A stretch of 51,081 bases of DNA from Sphingomonas sanguinis NBRC 13937 (GCF_001591005.1 NZ_BCTY01000026.1:1-51081); one strand, 5' to 3'; shown: positions 8,329 to 17,468, counted from the stretch's first letter. Numbers and translations: made by a program. Notes: generated by a model from the sequence alone, not told the origin.

Positions 8329-9620
8329 CGGTTGAGCCGCAGCCGCAGCGCCACCGACTTGGCATGGGCGGGAAGCCCCTCGGCATGGGCCAGTGCGACC
8401 GTCGCGGGACCCAGTTCGTTGAGCGCGGTTTCGGTCAGGCCCAGGAAGCTGGTGCGCTTCATGAAGTCGAGCACCGACAGCCCGCTGGCGAAGCGCGCAC
8501 GGCGGCCGGTGGGCAGGACATGGTTCGGCCCAGCGACATAATCGCCGATGGCTTCCGGCGTATGGCGGCCCAGGAACACCGAGCCCGCATGGCGCAGGCG
8601 GTCGAACAACTCTTGCGGCTCGTCCACCGCCAGTTCCAGATGCTCGGGCGCCAGCCGGTCGACCAGCGGCATCGCGGCCTCCAGCGACTCGACGACGATG
8701 ATCGCGCCGTTCGCGTCCCAGGCGGTGCGCGCGACGCTGGCGGTGGCCAGTTCGGGGATTTGCCGGTCGACGGCTTCGGCGACACGGTCAGCGAAGTCGG
8801 CGTCGTCGGTGAACAGGATCGACTGGGTAACCGTGTCATGCTCGGCCTGGCTCAGCAGGTCGGCGGCGATCCAGTCGGGATCGTTCTTGCCGTCCGCGAC
8901 CACGACGATTTCGGAGGGGCCCGCCACCATGTCGATGCCGACCATGCCATAGACCTGGCGCTTGGCCTCCGCGACCCAGGCATTGCCGGGGCCGGTGACG
9001 ACATCGACCCGCTGGATGCGCCCGGCGCCATAGGCCAGCGCGCCGATCGCCTGCGCGCCGCCGACGCGCCACACTTCGTCCACCCCCGCGAGATGGGCGG
9101 CGGCGAGGACCAGATGGTTGATCTCGCCCTTGGGTGTCGGGGTGACCATCACCAGCCGTTCGACACCCGCCACCTTGGCGGGGATCGCGTTCATCAACAG
9201 CGAGGAGGGATAGGCGGCGCGTCCGCCGGGCACATAGATCCCCGCCGCATCCACCGCCGTCCAGCGCGCGCCCAGCCGCACGCCCTGCGCATCGACATAG
9301 TCGGTGTCGGTCGGCTTCTGCTTTTCGTGATAGGCACGGATGCGTGCGGCGGCGAGGTCGAGCGCGGCGCGGAGTTCGGGCTCCAGCGCCTCATAGGCCG
9401 CACGGCAATCGGCGGGCTCGATCCGCCACCCGGTCTCGGCAAGGTCATGGCCGTCGAACTGCTTGGTGAAGGCCGCCACCGCCGCCTCGCCATCGTCGCG
9501 CACCGCGCGCAGGATGACCTGTACGTCGCGCGCGACATCGGCATCGCTCTCGCGCCGGGCATCGACCAGCGCGTCGAAGGCGGCGGCAAAGCCCGCTTCC
9601 GTCGTATCGAGGCGGATCAT
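8325..9620 (-). CDS. hisD: histidinol dehydrogenase
   Basis: A 431-residue HisD, which oxidises histidinol to histidine in two NAD-dependent steps with zinc. Marks are [55 protein letters not shown] and LAPEHLEL near the C-terminus. The start is the ATG at 9620, overlapping the hisG stop (ATGA). The frame remains open far upstream, but that part overlaps hisG and is a shadow. Confidence 0.97.
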   Translation of the reverse strand: MIRLDTTEAGFAAAFDALVDARRESDADVARDVQVILRAVRDDGEAAVAAFTKQFDGHDLAETGWRIEPADCRAAYEALEPELRAALDLAAARIRAYHEKQKPTDTDYVDAQGVRLGARWTAVDAAGIYVPGGRAAYPSSLLMNAIPAKVAGVERLVMVTPTPKGEINHLVLAAAHLAGVDEVWRVGGAQAIGALAYGAGRIQRVDVVTGPGNAWVAEAKRQVYGMVGIDMVAGPSEIVVVADGKNDPDWIAADLLSQAEHDTVTQSILFTDDADFADRVAEAVDRQIPELATASVARTAWDANGAIIVVESLEAAMPLVDRLAPEHLELAVDEPQELFDRLRHAGSVFLGRHTPEAIGDYVAGPNHVLPTGRRARFASGLSVLDFMKRTSFLGLTETALNELGPATVALAHAEGLPAHAKSVALRLRLNR

Positions 9621-10279
9621 GCGGCTTCCCTCTCGGCGACCGCGCGGCGGAATGCCTCGACCAGCGGCACGACTGGCGCGCGCGTCTTCATCGCCGCGCG
9701 ATTGACGACCAGGCGCGAGGTGACCTCCTCGATCACCTCGACCTCGACCAGCCCGTTTTCCTTCAGCGTGCGGCCCGACGACACCAGGTCGACGATACGC
9801 GGCGCCAGACCCAGCGTGGGGGCCAGTTCCATCGCACCGTTCAGCTTGACGCACTCGGCCTGCACCCCGCGCGCGGCGAAATGGCGGCTGGTGATATGCG
9901 GATATTTGGTCGCGACGCGGACATGGCTCCACCCGCGCGGATCGTCGCTTTCCGCCATCGCGGCGGGCTCGGCGACCGAGATGCGGCAATGACCGATTTT
10001 CAGGTCGACCGGCGCGTACAGCTCGGAATAGCCGAATTCGGACAGCACATCCGACCCGACGATGCCCAGCTGCGCCGCGCCATGCGCGACGAAGGTGGCG
10101 ACGTCGAAGGCACGGACGCGGATCAGCTCGATGCCCGGCACATCGGTCGCGAAGCGCAGCGCGCGGCTGTCCTTGTCGGTGAAGGCGGGTTCGGGCCGGA
10201 TGCCGGCGGCGGCGAGCAGCGGCAGCGCCTCGGCCAGGATGCGTCCCTTGGGGACGGCGATGATCAGCGGTTGGGCCAT
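9617..10279 (-). CDS. hisG: ATP phosphoribosyltransferase, short form (HisG-S)
   Basis: A 220-residue short-form HisG, the first enzyme of histidine synthesis, joining ATP and PRPP. It begins IAVPKGRI and carries [12 protein letters not shown], the PRPP-binding loop seen in HisG. The short form lacks the C-terminal regulatory domain and usually needs HisZ as partner; no hisZ is in this window. The start ATG at 10279 is preferred over 10318, since the next residues match HisG directly. It heads hisG-hisD-acetyltransferase. Confidence 0.95.
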   Translation of the reverse strand: MAQPLIIAVPKGRILAEALPLLAAAGIRPEPAFTDKDSRALRFATDVPGIELIRVRAFDVATFVAHGAAQLGIVGSDVLSEFGYSELYAPVDLKIGHCRISVAEPAAMAESDDPRGWSHVRVATKYPHITSRHFAARGVQAECVKLNGAMELAPTLGLAPRIVDLVSSGRTLKENGLVEVEVIEEVTSRLVVNRAAMKTRAPVVPLVEAFRRAVAEREAA

Positions 10280-10330
10280 GAGGATCGGGGACTTACCCAC
10301 CCCGGTGGGGGATCGCAATGTCGTTTCCCT

Positions 10331-10448
10331 TCCTCCCCTGCAAGGGGAGGTGGCATCGCGTTAGCGATGACGGAGGGGTGTCATCCTATCGAGAGCGGGA
10401 CACCCCTCCACCAGCTTCGCTGGTCCCCCTCCCCTTGCAGGGGAGGAG
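10331..10448. repeat. REP-like palindromic repeat element
   Basis: Two inverted arms of about 50 bases each begin with the palindrome CTCCCCTGCAAGGGGAG. Each arm then has its own small stem-loop (CATCGCGTTAGCGATG in the left, ACCAGCGAAGCTGGT in the right) and ends with GGAGGGGTGTC. The element fills the gap between hisG and the L,D-transpeptidase gene. It looks like a dispersed bacterial interspersed element rather than a gene or a CRISPR. Confidence 0.8.
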
Positions 10449-10457
10449 TAGGACGCT

Positions 10458-11177
10458 TCACACCTTGGCGGCGTAGATCATCCGGCCGGGGCCGAGATTG
10501 GCGAACACGCGGTCCAACTCGTTCTCGCCGACCGCGAAGCAGCCCTGGCTGCGGCCGAGCATGCCGTGCGTCCTGATCATGTCGCGATTGGCGTACCAGG
10601 CCGAATGGATCACGATCGCGCGGTCCAGTGCATTGTTGTTGGTCGGATCGAGGCCGACCAGCCGCTGCGACCGACCATGCTTGCCGACATAATATTCGTC
10701 GGTCAGGAAGGCGCCTTCCGAGCTGGCATTCGAATTGAACGCATTGGAAAAGCGCTGAAGATAGCCGCTGTGCGACGGGTCTGAACCGCTGCCGTGCGAA
10801 ACGAGCAGCGAGTTGCTCCGGCCGCTGACCAGATCGACCAGATGGAGGCGCGGTTCGGAAGAGCCGACCGCGAAATCAACGATCGCCATGCGATCACGCC
10901 GCTGTACCTGCGATCCGTGCCGCTGGAGCGAGGCCATGGCCTGGCGCAGCAGTTCCGGCCGGACGACCCGCGACGACGCCAGGATCGGCTGGGCCGGGAT
11001 CGGCGATGGCATGGTTGGGCGCGTCGGCAGCGGTGGCTGGCGCACGGGGCGCAGATCACTTGCCGTCAGCCGCCCCCGGGCACTTGCCGCCCCCGGAACC
11101 GCCAATGCCCCGGCGAGCACCAGCGCGTTCTTCAACAGCGCGCGCCGACCCGGCGCCGCGTCCAGATTATCGTGCAT
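10458..11177 (-). CDS. L,D-transpeptidase-like murein enzyme (YkuD_2 type), Tat-exported
   Basis: A 239-residue protein. The N-terminus has a twin-arginine-like motif (RRALLK, residues 11-16) and a hydrophobic stretch ending AASA, suggesting Tat export. A Pro-rich linker precedes the catalytic domain. The active site is IHSAWY (His191) and GRSQGCFAV (Cys213), the pattern of the murein L,D-transpeptidase catalytic family PF13645. Such proteins are thought to modify peptidoglycan cross-links. It is transcribed away from a different L,D-transpeptidase at 11375. Confidence 0.85.
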   Translation of the reverse strand: MHDNLDAAPGRRALLKNALVLAGALAVPGAASARGRLTASDLRPVRQPPLPTRPTMPSPIPAQPILASSRVVRPELLRQAMASLQRHGSQVQRRDRMAIVDFAVGSSEPRLHLVDLVSGRSNSLLVSHGSGSDPSHSGYLQRFSNAFNSNASSEGAFLTDEYYVGKHGRSQRLVGLDPTNNNALDRAIVIHSAWYANRDMIRTHGMLGRSQGCFAVGENELDRVFANLGPGRMIYAAKV

Positions 11178-11374
11178 TTTGGTCCTTCAACCCCAGAAAT
11201 CCCGCGACTCCTAGATAGCAGAGAAGGGGCGGTTTTTCTGCCCGTCCCTTGATCCGTTGATCGCTTGGTTCCATCGACTCGGCGTAAGTTCCGCCGTTCC
11301 GCAAAAATTTTCGCTTGGCACAAATTCTGGGTTGACGTGTTTAAAATTTCGTGAACTCGCCAAGGAAAAGGGAT

Positions 11375-11980
11375 ATGAAGGCTTTTGCTTTTTCCGCCCT
11401 GCTGGGCTTTGCGTCGCTGGGTCTGGCTGCGCCAGCCATGGCCGCCGATGAAGGGCCTGCCACCGCGACCATCGCCCAGGCCGCGGCCGCACTGGCTCCG
11501 AACCGCTTCGTCTGGGCCGATCCGCAAATGGCGGCGGTCGACCCCGTGACCCAGCCGGTCACCGTGGTGGTAAGCCTGCCCATGCAGCGTGCCTATGTCT
11601 ATCGGGGCGAGGCGATGATAGCCGCGGCCTCGGTGTCGACCGGCAAGGATGGCAAGGACACGCCCACCGGCACCTTCCCCATCTTACAGAAGCGCGAAAT
11701 GCATCGCAGCAACCTGTATAACGACGCCGCGATGCCGTTCATGCAGCGACTGACCTGGGATGGCGTCGCACTACATGCGGGCAACAATCCGGGATTTCCC
11801 GATTCGCACGGCTGCATCCGCCTGCCCGCCGTTTTTGCCAAGAAGCTGTTTTCGATCACCTCGGTTGGGACGAATGTGATCGTCACCGATCAGATGGTCG
11901 GCGATCATTTCGACCCGTCGCTGCTGGAAACCGAGGCGAGCCAGGCCAATCAGGCGCAGCTGGCGTCGCTGACTCGGTAA
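11375..11980 (+). CDS. L,D-transpeptidase (YkuD domain)
   Basis: A 201-residue exported enzyme. A signal peptide spans about residues 1-23 (MKAFAFSALLGFASL, then APAMA). The YkuD catalytic motif is HAGNNPGFPDSHGCIRL, with His134, Ser144-His145 and Cys147. The Cys attacks the tetrapeptide stem to form 3-3 cross-links or attach proteins. The ATG at 11375 follows AAGGAAAAGGG. An earlier start at 11351 would add eight polar residues before the signal. Its 3' end overlaps the convergent HAD gene by 31 bases. Confidence 0.93.
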   Translation: MKAFAFSALLGFASLGLAAPAMAADEGPATATIAQAAAALAPNRFVWADPQMAAVDPVTQPVTVVVSLPMQRAYVYRGEAMIAAASVSTGKDGKDTPTGTFPILQKREMHRSNLYNDAAMPFMQRLTWDGVALHAGNNPGFPDSHGCIRLPAVFAKKLFSITSVGTNVIVTDQMVGDHFDPSLLETEASQANQAQLASLTR

Positions 11981-12684
11981 ATTTCTATGCGGCTTTGGAC
12001 TGTACCTAGGCCGACCGCCTCGTCAGGCCACCAGAGCCCCAAAGCCTGAAGCTGCGGCCGTAACGTCGCTTCATCGGTGAAGTGCAACGCGTGAATGCCC
12101 AGCGCGGCCGCGGCGTCGATATTGGCGCGGTTGTCGTCGATAAACACCGCCTCGCCCGGCTCCAGCCCGAATCGGGCGAGCGCGAGGCGGTAGATGGCGG
12201 GATCGGGCTTCACCAGTTTTTCGTCGCCCGACACCACGATATCGCGAAAGCGATCGAACAGTGCCGCTTCGGCCACGCGAAAGGGTGGCCAGAACTCGTG
12301 GCTGAAGTTGGTGATTGCGAACAACGGGACGCCCGCCGAATCGAGTTCGGCGACCAGTTCGTGCATTCCCGGAATCGGATCGCCGATGCTCTCGCGAAAA
12401 CGCGGGCCCCAGGCGGCGATCAACTCGGCATGCTGCGGATACAGCGCGATCAGCTCCGCCGAGGTGTCGGCGAAGTCGCGGCCAGCATCATGCTGGAAAT
12501 GCCATTCGGTCGTGACGACATCGCGCAAAAACGCATCGAGCGCCCGATCGTCCGCGATCAGGCGCCGATACAGGATGCGCGGGTCCCAGTCGTAAAGGAC
12601 GCGACCGACGTCGAAGATGACGGCGGTCGGCCGATCGGCACGCGTGGCGGACAAGGCGTCCGTCCCGTTCGATTCGACCGGCAT
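11950..12684 (-). CDS. HAD-family hydrolase (phosphatase-like)
   Basis: A 244-residue HAD-IA hydrolase. Motif I is IFDVGRVLYDWDP (nucleophile Asp; the FDxG variant is usual in the YihX/epoxide hydrolase-like branch). Motif II is FAITNFS, the motif III Lys is in EKLVKPDPAIYRLAL, and motif IV is FIDDNRANIDAAAALG. It probably dephosphorylates small sugar phosphates or nucleotides; the substrate is not predictable. It converges on and overlaps the L,D-transpeptidase gene by 31 bases. Confidence 0.88.
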   Translation of the reverse strand: MPVESNGTDALSATRADRPTAVIFDVGRVLYDWDPRILYRRLIADDRALDAFLRDVVTTEWHFQHDAGRDFADTSAELIALYPQHAELIAAWGPRFRESIGDPIPGMHELVAELDSAGVPLFAITNFSHEFWPPFRVAEAALFDRFRDIVVSGDEKLVKPDPAIYRLALARFGLEPGEAVFIDDNRANIDAAAALGIHALHFTDEATLRPQLQALGLWWPDEAVGLGTVQSRIEIYRVSDASCA

Positions 12685-12693
12685 CAGGGCTGA

Positions 12694-12819
12694 TTAGCCC
12701 TGGCGCGCCTTGAAACGACGGTTGGTCTTGTTGATGACGTAGGTGCGGCCGCGACGGCGGATCACGCGGTTGTCCCGGTGACGATCCTTGAGCGACTTCA
12801 GGGAATTGCGGATCTTCAT
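12694..12819 (-). CDS. rpmJ: 50S ribosomal protein L36, cysteine-free (type B)
   Basis: 41 residues: [18 protein letters not shown] at the start, then [21 protein letters not shown]. The Cys/His zinc ligands of classical L36 are absent, making this the zinc-independent form, like E. coli YkgO. The ATG at 12819 is preferred; the frame could open 20 residues earlier, but those are not ribosomal. It lies 9 bases upstream of the HAD gene on the same strand. Confidence 0.95.
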   Translation of the reverse strand: MKIRNSLKSLKDRHRDNRVIRRRGRTYVINKTNRRFKARQG

Positions 12820-13022
12820 GATCGATTCGCTTCTTTTGAACTGGAGGGTGATCTGGAAAGCGTCGCCGCCTAGTGGCAACCGGCGTTCAAGTCAAGGTTC
12901 GGCAAGTCAAGGTTGGGGCATGACAAGACGATCAGGATGCATCGCGCCCCTTTCGCCACCGGATCAACCGCCATATGTCATGCGTTGCCCATCCGTAACA
13001 TCCTTCAAGGTGTCTTCAACGC

Positions 13023-13640
13023 ATGAAAGCCCGCTCGCTCCTGATCCTCGCGGCCGCCGCCGGAACGCTGGCCGCCTGTTCCACCACGGGCGGGCGTATG
13101 CCGCCGACCGAGGTGATCCGCTATCACCTGGGCGAGCCGATCGCGCGCGGGACCATCCGGGTCGAGCCGCTGTCGAGCACGGGTCCGGCCAGCATCGAGT
13201 TCAAGACCTATGCCGCCGCAGTCGAGACCGCGCTGCTGCGCAACGGCTATTCGGTGGCGCAGGGTGACGCGCAGCCGGACTATATCGCCACCGTCTCCTT
13301 CACCCGCGCCAATCGACTCGGGCCGCCGCGCCCGTCACCCTTCTCGATCGGCCTGGGCGGCGGCAGCTTCTCCGGCGGTCGCGGCGGCGGCGTCGGCCTG
13401 GGCGGGGGCGTGAGCTTCCCGATCGGCAAGAGCCGTCCGCAGGAGATCATCGGCACCGAATTGTCGGTCCAGATCAAGCGCCGAGTCGACCAGTCGCCGA
13501 TCTGGGAAGGCAGCGCGCGCAACATGGCGCCGGTCGAAACTCTCGCCAAGCTGGATGCCCAGGCGCAGGCGACCAAGCTGGCCGATGCGCTCTTCACCAA
13601 ATTCCCCGGCGAATCGGGCCGCACGATCGAGGTGAAGTGA
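13023..13640 (+). CDS. DUF4136 family lipoprotein
   Basis: 205 residues with a lipoprotein signal: a hydrophobic stretch and lipobox LAAC, with Cys at residue 19. The mature part starts with a TEVIRYHLGEPIARGTIRVEP strand pattern and contains a long Gly-rich loop (about residues 110-137). It ends in a C-terminal region with KLADALFTKFPGESGR, typical of DUF4136 proteins. It is probably anchored in the outer membrane; the function is unknown. The M14 peptidase gene starts 4 bases after its stop, implying one transcript. Confidence 0.82.
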   Translation: MKARSLLILAAAAGTLAACSTTGGRMPPTEVIRYHLGEPIARGTIRVEPLSSTGPASIEFKTYAAAVETALLRNGYSVAQGDAQPDYIATVSFTRANRLGPPRPSPFSIGLGGGSFSGGRGGGVGLGGGVSFPIGKSRPQEIIGTELSVQIKRRVDQSPIWEGSARNMAPVETLAKLDAQAQATKLADALFTKFPGESGRTIEVK

Positions 13641-13644
13641 CGCA

Positions 13645-14751
13645 ATGACGCTGACCATCAATGCGTCCTTCGACGGCGGCAACATTCGTGTCGTGCGCGT
13701 CGACGGCGACCGGGTCGACCTGGAAATCGTCGCCGACAAGGATTCGGACTTCTACCAGTGGTTCTACTTCCGCGTCGGCGGGGCGAAGGGGCGGACGCTG
13801 ACCTTTCGTATCCTGAACGGCGCGGGGTCGGCCTTTGCCGATGGCTGGCCGCATTATCAGGTGCGCGCCTCGACCGACCGGCTGGACTGGCGGATGACAC
13901 CGACGACCTATGCCGATGGCGTGATCGAATGGCAGTGGGCGGGCGAGAGCGATCTCGCCTGGTTCGCCTATTTCGAGCCCTACACGATGGAGCGTCACCA
14001 TGATCTGGTCGCGCGAATCGCCGGGCGCGGCGTCCATCACGAGGAAATCGGCGTCACCCTGGACGGTCAGCCGATCGATTATTTCCGCCTGGGCACCGGG
14101 CCGAAGCAGGTATGGCTCTACGCACGCCAACATCCGGGCGAATCGATGGCCGAATGGTGGATGGAGGGGGCGCTCGACTGGCTAACTAGCCCGGCGGCCG
14201 AGTCGCTGCTGGCGGCGGCGACCGTCCATGTCGTGCCCAACATGAACCCGGACGGCACGCGGCGCGGGCATTTGCGGACCAATGCGGTGGGCGTGAACCT
14301 GAACCGCGAATGGCATGATCCGACCCCCGAGCGCAGCCCCGAAGTGCTGTGCGTGCGCAACCGGATGGACCAGACCGGCGTCGACTTCGCGATCGACGCG
14401 CATGGCGACGAGGCGATTCCGGCCAATTTCATCGCCGGATTTGAGGGGATTCCCAGCTGGACCGAGGAACACGGCGCCAAATTCTATGAATTCGGCCGCC
14501 GCCTGGCCGCGCATACGCCCGATTTCCAGACCCAGATGGGGTATGAGAAGTCGGGGCCGGGCCGGGCGAATCTGGCGATGTCGACCAACCAGCTCGCCGA
14601 GCGATTCGGGGCGGTGTCGGTGACGCTGGAAATGCCGTTCAAGGATCACGATCCCAACCCCGACGCGGTGCATGGCTGGTCGGGCGAACGCTCGGCGAAG
14701 CTAGGCGTGTCGTGCCTGGAAGTGCTGGCCGGAATGATCGGGGAAATTTGA
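13645..14751 (+). CDS. M14 family zinc carboxypeptidase (cytosolic CCP-like)
   Basis: 368 residues: an N-terminal beta domain (about 1-125, typical of the Pepdidase_M14_N region) and a carboxypeptidase domain. Zinc ligands are in RQHPGES (His-x-x-Glu), with the downstream His in DAHGDE. The substrate Arg region is NPDGTRRGHLRTNAVGVNLNRE and the catalytic Glu is in VTLEMPF. No signal peptide is present, so it acts in the cytoplasm. This branch resembles eukaryotic cytosolic carboxypeptidases; bacterial substrates are mostly unknown. Confidence 0.9.
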   Translation: MTLTINASFDGGNIRVVRVDGDRVDLEIVADKDSDFYQWFYFRVGGAKGRTLTFRILNGAGSAFADGWPHYQVRASTDRLDWRMTPTTYADGVIEWQWAGESDLAWFAYFEPYTMERHHDLVARIAGRGVHHEEIGVTLDGQPIDYFRLGTGPKQVWLYARQHPGESMAEWWMEGALDWLTSPAAESLLAAATVHVVPNMNPDGTRRGHLRTNAVGVNLNREWHDPTPERSPEVLCVRNRMDQTGVDFAIDAHGDEAIPANFIAGFEGIPSWTEEHGAKFYEFGRRLAAHTPDFQTQMGYEKSGPGRANLAMSTNQLAERFGAVSVTLEMPFKDHDPNPDAVHGWSGERSAKLGVSCLEVLAGMIGEI

Positions 14752-14805
14752 TCGTGGGGGCGGGGGACTTTGGTTCTCCGCCCCGCTGGTTTCCCTTGGC
14801 CTTCG

Positions 14806-15006
14806 ACTTCGCTCAGGCTGAACGGGGTTGGTAAGTCGGGTTCACGCGAAGGCGCGAAGACACGAAGAAGATTTTTCGCGCAGAGGCGCAGAGGACGCAG
14901 AGAAGGTTATCCGCGGTTAGCGCCGGTTCTCTGTCAAATCATGGCCTCATGCCGCAGTCGCGGCAGCGCCTGTAGGCCTCTGCGTTCTCCGCGCCTCTGT
15001 GCGAAC
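14806..15006. repeat. cluster of dispersed repeats with large inverted pair
   Basis: The 257-base gap between the M14 peptidase and the phosphomannomutase holds several repeat motifs. One is a CTTCGACTTCGCTCAGGCTG unit near 14806. Two near-identical arms about 30 bases long follow, rich in GCAGAGGCGCAGAG, near 14875-14906 and, inverted, near 14976-15006. An AAGGCGCGAAGACACGAAG motif sits beside the left arm. Such units are dispersed in many bacterial genomes. No gene is seen here. Confidence 0.7.
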
Positions 15007-15008
15007 CT

Positions 15009-16394
15009 TTAACGCCGCACGCCCTGCGCCGCGAGATGCCGGTCCAGATCGGCCAGCACTCGCTCCAGACCGAACGCATCCCCCGCCTCCGCGCGCACGG
15101 TCAGCGCAGCCTGGGTATTGGAGGCGCGCAGCAGCCACCAGCCATCCGCCGTCCGCACCCGCACGCCATCGGTGTCGTTGACCTCCGCGCCCTCGGCCCG
15201 CAGCGCCTCGGCCACCCGCTCGACGATCGCGAACTTGTCGGCCTCCGCCACCGCGATTCGCGTCTCGGGGATGTCGATCATCGCGGGCATCGCACCGCGC
15301 AGTTCGGTCATCGATCGGCCCGCCAGATGGACGCTGCGAATCAGACGGATCGCGGCATAGTGCGCGTCGTCAAAGCCATACCATTCCCCGGCGAAGAACA
15401 TATGGCCCGACATCTCGCCGCCCAGCGGCGCGCCCGTCTCGACCATCTTGGTCTTCACCAGGCTGTGGCCGGTTTTCCACATCACCGGCTGGCCGCCCAA
15501 ACCCTGGATATGGTCGAACAGCGCCTGGCTGGCCTTCACGTCCGCCACGATCGGCGCGCCGGGATATTGGGCGAGCGCGGGCCCCGCCAGCAGCATCAAT
15601 ATCTGGTCGCCCCAGATCACCCGGCCCTGGCCATCGACCGCGCCGATCCGGTCGCCATCGCCGTCGAAAGCGAATCCGAAATCGAGCCGTCTCTCCGCCA
15701 CCAGCGCCTTCAGCGCGTCTAGGTTGCTCTCGACCGTCGGATCGGGGTGATGATGCGGGAAATGACCATCCACATCGGTGAACAGCGTATGGTGCTCACC
15801 CGGCAGGCGCTGGACCAGCTTTTCGATGACGGGGCCCGCCGCGCCGCTGCCACAGTCCCAGCCGATGCGATATTCGCCGCCCGCGTAACCCGCCATCAGC
15901 CGGTCGACATAGGCGTCGAGGATGTCATGCTCGGTGACCTGCCCGGTGCCATCGGTCCAGTCGCGCGCCGCCGCCATCCGCGCCAGGTCCTGCACATCCT
16001 CGCCAAAAAAGGGGCGATGCTGCAGCACCATCTTGAAGCCATTGTCGTCGCGGGGGTTATGACTGCCCGTTACCTGTACGGCGCCGTCCACTTCTAGGGT
16101 CGCCTCGGCGAAATAGACCATCGGCGTGGGGCCCAGCCCCAGGCGTATGACGTCGACACCGCTGTCGGTCAGACCCTCGATCAGCGCGGCCTCCAGCATA
16201 GGCGAACTCAACCGCCCGTCGCGCCCCACCGCGACGCGGGTGCCGCCCGCTTTCCGCACCCGCGTGGCGAAGCCGCGCCCGACCGCATAGGCCGCGCCCT
16301 CGTCCAGCGTCTCGGGCACGGTGCCGCGCACGTCATATTCGCGGCAGGCACTGGGGTGGATCGCCGCGACCCGTTCAGCCCCAGGATCAGGCAT
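15009..16394 (-). CDS. phosphomannomutase/phosphoglucomutase
   Basis: A 461-residue alpha-D-phosphohexomutase (ManB/AlgC type), interconverting hexose 6- and 1-phosphates for surface polysaccharide precursors. Domain marks: FREYDVRGT-like CREYDVRGT at the start; the active-site phosphoserine loop VTGSHNPRDDNGFKM; the metal loop FDGDGDRIG; the sugar-binding GGEMSGHMFF; and the phosphate-binding RASNTQ near the C-terminus. The ATG at 16394 overlaps the end of the J-protein gene by 8 bases. The extension to 16427 is unlikely. Confidence 0.95.
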   Translation of the reverse strand: MPDPGAERVAAIHPSACREYDVRGTVPETLDEGAAYAVGRGFATRVRKAGGTRVAVGRDGRLSSPMLEAALIEGLTDSGVDVIRLGLGPTPMVYFAEATLEVDGAVQVTGSHNPRDDNGFKMVLQHRPFFGEDVQDLARMAAARDWTDGTGQVTEHDILDAYVDRLMAGYAGGEYRIGWDCGSGAAGPVIEKLVQRLPGEHHTLFTDVDGHFPHHHPDPTVESNLDALKALVAERRLDFGFAFDGDGDRIGAVDGQGRVIWGDQILMLLAGPALAQYPGAPIVADVKASQALFDHIQGLGGQPVMWKTGHSLVKTKMVETGAPLGGEMSGHMFFAGEWYGFDDAHYAAIRLIRSVHLAGRSMTELRGAMPAMIDIPETRIAVAEADKFAIVERVAEALRAEGAEVNDTDGVRVRTADGWWLLRASNTQAALTVRAEAGDAFGLERVLADLDRHLAAQGVRR

Positions 16395-16656
16395 CGCGCC
16401 GAGCCAGCAACAGGTCGCGCGCCGCATTCACCCGCCGCGTCAGGTCGGCCGAGCCGCCGCGATCGGGATGGACCTGTCCGATCCGCCGACGATGCGCCTG
16501 GCGGATCGCCTCGGCATCCGCGCCGGGCGACAGGTCGAGAATGGCGAGCGCATCCGCCTCGTCACGGGGCAGGCGCGGCGCCGGGCTGCGCTTGGCGGGG
16601 CGTGGCATATAGCGCCACACCAGCCAGATGACAGCCAACGCGATCAGCCATTTCAT
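16387..16656 (-). CDS. membrane-anchored J-domain protein (Pam18/Tim14-like)
   Basis: 89 residues. An N-terminal transmembrane helix (WLIALAVIWLVWRYM, residues 3-17) is followed by a short basic linker and a compact J domain with HPD at 63-65. The layout, TM then C-terminal J domain without the Gly-rich or zinc regions of DnaJ, is that of mitochondrial Tim14/Pam18 and related alphaproteobacterial proteins. It would stimulate an Hsp70 (DnaK) at the inner membrane. It overlaps mipZ (ATGA at 16653-16656) and the phosphomannomutase gene, forming an operon. Confidence 0.88.
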   Translation of the reverse strand: MKWLIALAVIWLVWRYMPRPAKRSPAPRLPRDEADALAILDLSPGADAEAIRQAHRRRIGQVHPDRGGSADLTRRVNAARDLLLARRDA

Positions 16657-17468
16657 GCGGCGGCGTCTGCCTCTTTGGTGCCGGCTTCCGCCCCAAGCTC
16701 GGGCAGCTGCAAGGCCGCCATCATCTCGCGCAGTTCCTGCCGTGCGGCGACATGGCCCAGGCCCATCGCGCCGAATTCCTTGGCATCGATCATGGTCAGG
16801 CCGTTGGGGAACATCTCGCGATAGATGACGCGCTCGCCCAGCCCCGGAATCACCCGGAAGCCGACCCGGCGCGACAGGTCGGTCAGCGCGTCCGACACGC
16901 GGCGCATGTTGCGCGCCTCGATATGCTGAAGCCGGTTGCGCAGCACGACCCAGTCGATGGTGGTGCCATCAGCGCGCGCCCGCTGCTTGCGCGCGTCCCA
17001 GATCAGCTCGGAATAGAAGCTGGGGCGCGTGACCTGGAACGTCTCCGGGTCGACCTGGCCGATCAGGTCGAAGTCGACGAAGCTGTCGTTCATCGGCGTG
17101 ACCAGCGTGTGCGACAGGGCGGCGGCGGTGCGCGCGAAATGATCGTCGCGGCCCGGCGTGTCGACGATCAGGAAGTCGGCGTCCTGCGACAGGCCAAACC
17201 ACAGCTCCTCGAACCCTTCCTCCGTCTGGCTGGTATGGGTCGCGTGGACCGGCATGGGCAGCTGGTGCCCGGTGCGCTTGATCGTCTCGGCCCGGTTGTC
17301 CAGATAGCGGCCGACGGTGCGCTGGCGATGATCCAGGTCCAGACAGGCCACCCGCGCCCCCTTGGCGGCCAGCGCGATGGCGACGTGAACCGCCGTGGTC
17401 GATTTGCCAGTGCCACCTTTTTCATTGGCAAAGACAATTACGTGCGTGGAAGATAGCCGTTCCGGCAA
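16653..17468 (-). CDS. mipZ: division-plane positioning ATPase MipZ
   Basis: A 271-residue ParA/MinD-type P-loop ATPase. It has the deviant Walker A EKGGTGKST (about 16-24) and CLDLDHRQRTVGRYLDNRA, which matches the MipZ-specific stretch after switch I. DTPGRDDHFA is the Walker B region. MipZ forms gradients from the poles with ParB and inhibits FtsZ, placing the septum at mid-cell in alphaproteobacteria lacking MinCDE. The start is a TTG at 17468 with GGAAG about 7 bases upstream. It is divergent from panC. Confidence 0.93.
   Translation of the reverse strand: MPERLSSTHVIVFANEKGGTGKSTTAVHVAIALAAKGARVACLDLDHRQRTVGRYLDNRAETIKRTGHQLPMPVHATHTSQTEEGFEELWFGLSQDADFLIVDTPGRDDHFARTAAALSHTLVTPMNDSFVDFDLIGQVDPETFQVTRPSFYSELIWDARKQRARADGTTIDWVVLRNRLQHIEARNMRRVSDALTDLSRRVGFRVIPGLGERVIYREMFPNGLTMIDAKEFGAMGLGHVAARQELREMMAALQLPELGAEAGTKEADAAA

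Noticed and set aside
9621..9989. N-terminal extension of hisD
   Set aside because: Extra residues overlap hisG in another frame and do not match HisD.
10331..10448. possible CRISPR array
   Set aside because: Only two inverted arms, no direct repeat-spacer periodicity and no cas genes.
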